From: Clostridiales bacterium
GTDB taxonomy: Bacteria > Bacillota > Clostridia > Saccharofermentanales > Saccharofermentanaceae
Assembly (NCBI GenBank): GCA_016930475.1
Contig: JAFGGR010000155.1
Coordinates: 1 to 12,359, forward strand
Length of the DNA stretch: 12,359 nucleotides
Reading direction: 5' to 3'
Shown here: positions 7,793-12,359 of the stretch, piece after piece
Layout: the number at the start of each line of letters is the position of its first letter
How positions within the stretch are numbered: the first letter of the stretch is position 1
Made by a program: the position numbers and the translations under genes
The notes under the pieces: generated by a model
What the model saw: the letters and a program-made list of their open reading frames with translations, nothing else
Told to the model about the DNA's origin: nothing
Databases searched by the model: none

Positions 7793-7851
7793 GGTTCAGA
7801 GACATTCTACTCTCTTTGCATCCCTGCGTCAATACGAGGAGGTCACTACAA

Positions 7852-8694
7852 ATGAAGTCCTATTTATTTCCCGGACAAGGCGCACAAACCGTAACCATGG
7901 CCGGAGAGATCCTGTCTGCTTTCCCGCAAGCCGTCCGCCTGTACGATGAAGCGCAAGAGATCATCGGCACGGACCTGCGCAACCTTCTTCCGGAACAGTT
8001 GGCGCAAACCCGTTTCGCCCAACTTGCCATCATTGTCCACAGCATCTCTTGTCTCGAAAAGCAACGCCACGGTTCCCCCGAATCCGAAACCGTGGCAATG
8101 GCCGGCTTTTCGCTCGGTGAATATACGGCATTGTACGCGGCGGGGATCATAACGTTTTCAGACCTTCTGCGACTCGTCAATGAGCGGGCAAAAATCATGC
8201 AGGAAGCCACAAAACGTCATCCCGGCACCATGTACGCGATCATCGGGCTTCGGGACGAGCAAATCGAAGAGACCATTGCCGAGTATGAAGACGTTTATGC
8301 GGTCAACTTCAATTGCCCGGGGCAACTCGTGATCGCGGGAAAAATCGGACCGACGGACGAAGTCGCCGAAAACCTTCTGGCGATCGGCGCACGCAGAGCA
8401 CACAAGCTCGCGGTGAACGGAGCCTTCCATACCCCGTTGATGAATGACGCCGCCGAAGAGCTTGAGCGCTTCGCCGCAAGTATTTCTTTTCAAAAGCCCC
8501 GATCTCCCATTTATTCAAACACGACCGCCGACCGGATCGCGGACGATACCAATTTTCCCCGATATCTGGCAAAACACATGGTTTCGCCGGTCCGCTTCAC
8601 CGACGAGATCCGTAAGTTACGCAAGGACGGCTTTTCCGAGCACATCGAGTTGGGTCCGGGCCATGTCTTGACCGGATTGGTGAAGAAAATTTGA
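7852..8694 (+). CDS. fabD: Malonyl-CoA:ACP transacylase
   Basis: It transfers malonyl from CoA to ACP, supplying FabH and FabF. The 280-residue protein begins with YLFPGQGAQ. The nucleophile Ser87 is in AGFSLGEYTAL (GxSxG), Arg112 in NERAKIMQEA, the PGQLVIAG segment is at 157-164, His193 in GAFHTPLM, and ELGPGHVLTGLVKKI closes the protein. It is about 25-30 residues shorter than E. coli FabD (309), mostly at the C-terminus, and Gln57 is followed by Leu where Pro is usual. The ATG at 7852 follows GAGGAGGT with an 8-nt spacer; upstream codons in this frame cross the operator. The gene is divergent from the operon it serves, whereas it normally lies between fabK and fabG, and is probably monocistronic. 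Shared control with the fab operon is inferred from the intergenic palindromes. Confidence 0.95.
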   Translation: MKSYLFPGQGAQTVTMAGEILSAFPQAVRLYDEAQEIIGTDLRNLLPEQLAQTRFAQLAIIVHSISCLEKQRHGSPESETVAMAGFSLGEYTALYAAGIITFSDLLRLVNERAKIMQEATKRHPGTMYAIIGLRDEQIEETIAEYEDVYAVNFNCPGQLVIAGKIGPTDEVAENLLAIGARRAHKLAVNGAFHTPLMNDAAEELERFAASISFQKPRSPIYSNTTADRIADDTNFPRYLAKHMVSPVRFTDEIRKLRKDGFSEHIELGPGHVLTGLVKKI

Positions 8695-8707
8695 GTCCCG
8701 AGATATA

Positions 8708-8741
8708 GCCCAAAAGGGCAATAATCTTTCGGTATTATCCC
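8708..8741. repeat. Overlapping hairpins after fabD
   Basis: GCCC-AAAA-GGGC (8708-8719) could form a short hairpin. The same GGG (8716-8718) could instead pair with CCC at 8739-8741 around the ATAAT/ATTAT arms (8721-8725 and 8734-8738). The two folds exclude each other. There is no downstream U-tract, so a standard intrinsic terminator for fabD is not supported. Confidence 0.3.
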
Positions 8742-8747
8742 AAAAAT

Positions 8748-8776
8748 TGGACATTGCGGCCATGTTCTGTTAGAAT
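8748..8776 (+). promoter_or_regulatory. Extended -10 promoter of ablAB
   Basis: TGGACA (8748-8753; five of six consensus -35 bases) and TAGAAT (8771-8776; five of six) are 17 bp apart. A TG at 8768-8769 makes an extended -10. This is the best promoter in the window and would start transcription near 8780-8783, about 255 nt before the ablA start codon. Confidence 0.65.
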
Positions 8777-8779
8777 TTT

Positions 8780-9038
8780 GGCGTTACAACAAATTGGTAA
8801 CGACGCAACGCCTGCCGCAAACCAGAACCGTAAGGACAGGCATCGGAAGCGTTTCGAAATATTCGGATTTCGGCTTTCTACGGAATTATGCCGATATGTA
8901 TATTCAGGATCTTAACGGATTATTGTGTGTTTTTCCGAGTTAGATGATGTTTCTGTTTATTGTTGCTCGGGCATTTTTGTGTGTCGGAAACAACGGTTCT
9001 GTCAACCCACAGACCTTCAAACGAAAGGATAACGAGAT
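8780..9038 (+). promoter_or_regulatory. Long, potentially structured 5' leader of ablAB (candidate riboswitch or cis-regulatory RNA)
   Basis: No credible gene lies here; the region runs from the predicted start point to the ablA start codon. By eye I find several possible helices. CGUUAC/GUAACG (8782-8787 with 8797-8802) competes with GGCGUU/AACGCC (8780-8785 with 8807-8812). CCUGCC pairs with GG-A-CAGG (8811-8816 with 8834-8840). CGAAAU pairs with AUUUCG (8855-8860 with 8867-8872), and AUCGG with CCGAU (8842-8846 with 8891-8895). Near the 3' end, CCGAG/CTCGG (8935-8939 with 8966-8970) is followed by a T5 run and competes with TTTCCGA/TCGGAAA (8932-8938 with 8984-8990). GG-U-UCUGU/ACAGA-CC (8995-9015) forms a hairpin just before the AAAGGA ribosome site at 9024-9029. 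I recognise no known riboswitch consensus. The folds were not computed. Confidence 0.45.
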
Positions 9039-10391
9039 ATGAATACAGGAGTAGCCGAAACCAAAATTAAGCTGGAGAATCGCTGGCTTGACGATAAAGC
9101 ATACGCGAACTGGACGAACTGGAAATGGCAGGTGTCCCATTGCATCAAGGACATTGATACGATCGAGAGGATCCTGGATATAACGATCGATCCGGAGGAG
9201 CGAGTGCAGATCCAACAGACGATCGATCATTTTCCGATGTCTGTGACCCCGTATTATTTATCACTTGTCGATCCCGACGATTACAAGAACGACCCCGTTT
9301 TCAAGCAGGCTTTTCCGGATAAGCGTGAGTTACATATCACAAGTTGCGATATGTCCGATCCGCTCGCGGAGGACACGCACAGTCCCGCCCCGGGCATCAC
9401 GCATCGATATCCCGATCGCGTGCTGTTCTGCGTCAGCAATGTATGTGCCATGTATTGTCGCCATTGTACGCGCAAGCGCAGAGTGGGCGACATCGATTCC
9501 GTTCCGAGCCGCTCGGAATTGAAGGAAGGATTGGAATACATCCGGAACACACCGGTCGTTCGCGATGTTTTACTCTCCGGCGGAGATCCGTTCCTTCTGC
9601 CGGATGAAAGGATCCAATGGTTGCTGGACGAGCTCAACAAGATCGAGCATGTCGAAGTGATCCGCATCGGCACGCGTACGCCGGTCGTACTGCCGTACCG
9701 GATCACCGACGAATTGATCGAGGTCTTGAAATCAAGCGAAAAGCCGGTCTGGATCAATACGCATTTTAATCACCCGCAGGAGATGACATCGACCGCCAAA
9801 AGGGCATTGAAGATGCTTGCGATGGCGGGGATCCCTCTGGGGAATCAATCCGTTCTTCTCTCCGACATCAACGACTGTCCGCGGATCATGAAGCGACTGG
9901 TGCACAAATTGGTTCGCAACCGCGTTCGCCCTTACTATCTGTATCAGTGCGATCTTTCCGAAGGACTGGAGCATTTTCGAACTTCGGTCGGAAAGGGGAT
10001 CGAGATCATGGAGAGCCTACGCGGACATACCAGCGGCTTCTGTGTGCCGACCTATGTGATCGACGCGCCCGGCGGTGGAGGGAAAATACCGATCGCGCCC
10101 AACTATTTGATTTCTTGGTCCACCAACAAGGTCATTCTTCGAAATTACGAAGGAGTCATTACGACCTATCAGGAGCCGGATTGTTATCAACACACATCAT
10201 GCGACCTGAAGTGCGACACCTGCAATTTACAGCTCAAGCTCGATGAAGCGGAAGAAAAAAGTGTCGTCGGTATTTCCCGATTGCTTGCGGACTATGACGA
10301 AACCATCACATTGACTCCCACGGAAGTAGAAGTCATCGAGCAAGAGATCGAAGAAAGCGAGATCGATCATTCGAACGGAAGTGACGCATGA
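9039..10391 (+). CDS. ablA: Lysine 2,3-aminomutase (AblA/KamA)
   Basis: This radical-SAM, PLP-dependent enzyme moves the alpha-amino group of L-lysine to the beta carbon, giving L-beta-lysine. Of 450 residues, the N-terminal part has WTNWKWQV (25-32) and GITHRYPDRVLF (119-130). The iron-sulfur motif is C-x3-C-x2-C (Cys136, Cys140, Cys143), with Arg145 aligning with the substrate-carboxylate Arg of the Clostridium subterminale enzyme. DVLLSGGD is at 176-183, and Lys349 in APGGGGK binds PLP. Asp305 (YQCDLS) and Asp342 (VIDAPG) are the residues that hold the lysine side-chain amine; glutamate 2,3-aminomutases replace them, so lysine is the likely substrate. Cys280, Cys388, Cys392 and Cys395 resemble the structural zinc ligands. 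An acidic tail of about 50 residues follows. AAAGGA precedes the start. The stop overlaps ablB, which points to osmolyte synthesis rather than lysine fermentation. Confidence 0.94.
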   Translation: MNTGVAETKIKLENRWLDDKAYANWTNWKWQVSHCIKDIDTIERILDITIDPEERVQIQQTIDHFPMSVTPYYLSLVDPDDYKNDPVFKQAFPDKRELHITSCDMSDPLAEDTHSPAPGITHRYPDRVLFCVSNVCAMYCRHCTRKRRVGDIDSVPSRSELKEGLEYIRNTPVVRDVLLSGGDPFLLPDERIQWLLDELNKIEHVEVIRIGTRTPVVLPYRITDELIEVLKSSEKPVWINTHFNHPQEMTSTAKRALKMLAMAGIPLGNQSVLLSDINDCPRIMKRLVHKLVRNRVRPYYLYQCDLSEGLEHFRTSVGKGIEIMESLRGHTSGFCVPTYVIDAPGGGGKIPIAPNYLISWSTNKVILRNYEGVITTYQEPDCYQHTSCDLKCDTCNLQLKLDEAEEKSVVGISRLLADYDETITLTPTEVEVIEQEIEESEIDHSNGSDA

Positions 10392-11239
10392 CAGAGCAAA
10401 GAGATCTTGTTGAGAACCTCGGCGCATCCACTGTTCATCACGGGAAGCAGAGCGATCGCATTTATCTGATGCGCTTTGATGCCGCGGATATGCCGGATCT
10501 TCCGGTTCGGTTGATCAAACTGGCCGAGCGCGATCAGTACTCCAAAATCGTATGCAAGATCCCGGCGTCCTACGCTCAGGAATTTGCGGTGTACGGTTTT
10601 GCGAAAGAGGCCGTGATTCCCGGCTACTACAACGGCCGGGAGGACTGTGTTTTTGTCTCGCTTTTCACAAAATCCTCGCGGAAATACCCGACCGAAGGCA
10701 AAAAAATCAAAGAAATTCTCGACCGCGCTTTATATCGATCGAAGCAAGAAAAGGCACCCCCAGTTTTGCCGGACGGTTTTTCCGCCGGGATCATGAGCGA
10801 GAAGCACGCGGATGAGATCGCCACGGTGTATCGCGAGGTCTTTAAGACCTACCCCTTCCCCATCACGGAAGCGGAGTACATCCGCAGCACGATCCGCGAC
10901 AATGTCATCTACTTCGGTATCCGTCATCACGATCGACTGGTCGCGCTGTCTTCGATCGAGGCCTCGTACAAAGCGGAAAACGGCGAAATGACCGATTTCG
11001 CGACATTGCCGGATTACCGCGGACGCGGGCTTGCCGGGCATCTTCTCCATGCGATGGACGATCATTTTCGAAAAATCGGCCTGAAGACCGCATACACGAT
11101 CGCGCGCGCCGTATCTCCCGGCATGAATTTAACATTCGCCGGTCGCGGCTATCGCTTCGGAGGAACGCTGATCAATAACACCCAGATCGCCGGCTCGCTC
11201 GAGAGCATGAATATCTGGTATAAGGCAATTGGGGAGTGA
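10388..11239 (+). CDS. ablB: Beta-lysine N6-acetyltransferase (AblB)
   Basis: This GNAT-family enzyme acetylates the epsilon-amino group of beta-lysine with acetyl-CoA, forming N-epsilon-acetyl-beta-lysine, a compatible solute best known from methanogens and also found in some bacteria. The 283-residue protein has an N-terminal domain (1-125) with VPxxY-like IPGYYNGREDCVFVSLF (77-93). The GNAT domain then includes VYREVFKTYPFPI (147-159), MTDFATLPDYRGRGLAGHLL (201-220, the acetyl-CoA pyrophosphate loop R-G-R-G-L-A) and the C-terminal GYRFGGTLINNTQIAG (254-269) and SMNIWYK (273-279). Those C-terminal blocks are typical of AblB rather than other GNATs. The ATGA overlap with ablA shows that the two are co-transcribed. 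A terminator follows 22 nt after the stop. Confidence 0.92.
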   Translation: MTEQRDLVENLGASTVHHGKQSDRIYLMRFDAADMPDLPVRLIKLAERDQYSKIVCKIPASYAQEFAVYGFAKEAVIPGYYNGREDCVFVSLFTKSSRKYPTEGKKIKEILDRALYRSKQEKAPPVLPDGFSAGIMSEKHADEIATVYREVFKTYPFPITEAEYIRSTIRDNVIYFGIRHHDRLVALSSIEASYKAENGEMTDFATLPDYRGRGLAGHLLHAMDDHFRKIGLKTAYTIARAVSPGMNLTFAGRGYRFGGTLINNTQIAGSLESMNIWYKAIGE

Positions 11240-11260
11240 TATCTTTCCCGCTGAGACGAC

Positions 11261-11290
11261 AAAAGCGCGGCACTTCGATGCCGCGCTTTT
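11261..11290. terminator. Bidirectional intrinsic terminator between ablB and tyrS
   Basis: A perfect 12-bp inverted repeat (AAAAGCGCGGCA and TGCCGCGCTTTT) surrounds a 6-nt loop, CTTCGA. The GC-rich stem ends in TTTT on both strands, so it can end ablAB transcription rightward and tyrS transcription leftward. It lies 22 nt after the ablB stop and 39 nt after the tyrS stop. Confidence 0.9.
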
Positions 11291-11328
11291 CGATTGCGTA
11301 AATCATGTTCGGTATTTAAGCGCGCGGA

Positions 11329-12359
11329 TCACGCGCGGACCAGCCGGTGAAAAATCTTCTTGCCCTTCTTGAGGATCGCCTCGCCGTCCGTGAAATCCTC
11401 TTCCGTGATCGCATAGAACGGATCGGTGACGGCCTGCCCGTTCAGGTAGACGCCGTTCTGAGTGATCATGCGCCGCCCCTCGCCTTTACTGGCCATCAAT
11501 CCGGTCTCCAGGAGCAGATCCAGGATCGGAACGCCCCCGGCAAGCCGCGCGGCAGGAATCCCGGTCGTCGGCATATCCTCGGACACGCCCGCCCCCTCGA
11601 AAAGCGCCTCAGCCTGGGCCTTGGCCGCCTCTGCCGCCTCCGCGCCGTGAACGATGCTCGTCACCTCGAACGCAAGCCGTTTCTTTGCCTCGTTGATCTC
11701 CGCATCTATAAGCTTTCCGTATTCCGCGATTTCCTCGAGCGAGATAAACGTCAGAAGCTTCATGCACTTGATGACGTCGGCGTCGTCAACATTTCTCCAA
11801 TACTGGTAGAACTCAAACGGTGAGGTCTTGTTCGGATCGAGCCAGACGGCGCCGCGCGCGGTCTTACCCATCTTATTGCCCTCACTGTTCGTCAATAGCG
11901 CAAATGTCAGCCCGAACGCCTCGCCCTGCTCTTTTCGGCGAACCAATTCGACGCCGCCCAGGATATTCGACCACTGGTCGTCTCCTCCGAGCTGCAACGT
12001 GCAGTTATGCTTCTTATAGAGGTACAGGAAATCATAACTTTGCATAAGCATGTAATTAAACTCGAGAAACGTCAGCCCCTTCTCCATCCTCTGCTTATAG
12101 CAGTCGGCGGTCAGCATCCGGTTCACCGAAAAATGCGGCCCGATATCACGGATGAATTCAACATAATTCAGATCCAGAAGCCAATCGGCGTTATTGACGA
12201 TCATAGCCTTGCCGTCGGTAAAATCGACGACTGTGCCCATCTGTTTCAAGAAGCACGCGACATTGTGCGCGATGTCTTCTTTGCTGAGCATCTTACGCAT
12301 ATCCGTCCGCCCGCTCGGGTCCCCGATCATCGCGGTCCCGCCGCCCATCAGGGCGATCG
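11329..12359 (-). CDS. tyrS: Tyrosyl-tRNA synthetase, 5' end missing
   Basis: It charges tRNA-Tyr with tyrosine in the cytoplasm. The 342 complete residues seen are the C-terminal four-fifths of a class Ic synthetase; the HIGH motif and start lie beyond the right edge. The visible sequence begins IALMGGGTAMIGDPSGRTDMR. Tyrosine-site elements are YMLMQSYDFLYLY and LQLGGDDQWSNI. The KMSKS-type loop reads KMGKT (codons at 11874-11860), close to the KFGKT of Bacillus-type TyrRS, followed by WLDPNKTSPFEFYQYW. An alanine-rich linker leads to a C-terminal S4 RNA-binding domain (ASKGEGRRMITQNGVYLNG). The gene is convergent with ablB and functionally unrelated to either neighbouring cluster. A T-box leader, if present, would be outside the window. 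Confidence 0.95.
   Translation of the reverse strand, partial: IALMGGGTAMIGDPSGRTDMRKMLSKEDIAHNVACFLKQMGTVVDFTDGKAMIVNNADWLLDLNYVEFIRDIGPHFSVNRMLTADCYKQRMEKGLTFLEFNYMLMQSYDFLYLYKKHNCTLQLGGDDQWSNILGGVELVRRKEQGEAFGLTFALLTNSEGNKMGKTARGAVWLDPNKTSPFEFYQYWRNVDDADVIKCMKLLTFISLEEIAEYGKLIDAEINEAKKRLAFEVTSIVHGAEAAEAAKAQAEALFEGAGVSEDMPTTGIPAARLAGGVPILDLLLETGLMASKGEGRRMITQNGVYLNGQAVTDPFYAITEEDFTDGEAILKKGKKIFHRLVRA

Noticed and set aside
7702..7851. FapR operator between fabH and fabD
   Set aside because: The TTAGTACC-type palindrome recognised by FapR in Bacillus is absent; only the TTTGA-N3-TCAAA type is present.
8780..8845. Cyclic di-GMP-I riboswitch in the ablAB leader
   Set aside because: GACGCAACGCC after a hairpin recalls the GACGCAAAGCC element, but the matching GGCAAA strand and the second domain are missing.
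8780..9038. Lysine riboswitch before lysine aminomutase
   Set aside because: I see none of the conserved L-box core elements, and the arrangement of helices does not fit.
9039..10391. Glutamate 2,3-aminomutase or EF-P lysine aminomutase EpmB
   Set aside because: Both lysine-binding aspartates are present, the C-terminal zinc cysteines are retained, and the partner gene is AblB-like rather than an EF-P modification gene.

Overview
The window looks like a chromosomal segment of a low-to-mid GC Gram-positive anaerobe, most likely a member of Clostridia (Bacillota). The reasons are the FabK-type enoyl reductase, the fab/acc gene order, an apparent AccD-AccA fusion, strong AGGAGG-type ribosome binding sites before nearly every gene, and a clostridial-type lysine 2,3-aminomutase. 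I see no mobile elements, CRISPR arrays, rRNA or tRNA genes. Species cannot be named from the sequence.

Left and centre (1-7701, minus strand): one tightly packed type II fatty acid synthesis operon. In transcription order it reads fabH, fabK, fabG, fabF, accB, fabZ, accC, accDA, with accDA running off the left edge. Several neighbours overlap (fabK/fabG by 1 nt, fabF/accB by 4 nt, accB/fabZ by 8 nt). AccB, AccC and AccDA make malonyl-CoA from acetyl-CoA. FabH starts chains, FabF extends them, and FabG, FabZ and FabK carry out the reduction, dehydration and second reduction of each cycle. An acyl carrier protein gene, often found between fabH and fabK in such clusters, is not in the window.

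Divergent control region (7702-7851) and fabD (7852-8694, plus strand): the malonyltransferase gene fabD, usually inside this operon between fabK and fabG, here stands alone and is transcribed away from it. The 150-nt gap carries a TTTGA-N3-TCAAA palindrome and a weaker copy 16 bp away. Both resemble operators of the MarR-family regulator FabT, and one overlaps the predicted -10 element of fabD, so both transcription units could be repressed together.

Right-centre (8695-11290, plus strand): a well-formed extended -10 promoter is followed by about 255 nt of leader with several possible alternative hairpins. Next come ablA (lysine 2,3-aminomutase) and ablB (beta-lysine N6-acetyltransferase), overlapping by 4 nt. 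Together they make the osmolyte N-epsilon-acetyl-beta-lysine from lysine. A strong bidirectional terminator follows.

Right edge (11329-12359, minus strand): the 3' part of tyrS (tyrosyl-tRNA synthetase), convergent with ablB.

The points most worth a second look are the long structured ablAB leader (a possible riboswitch with no class I recognise), the FabT-like double operator between fabH and the displaced fabD, and a roughly threefold excess of GATC in coding DNA.
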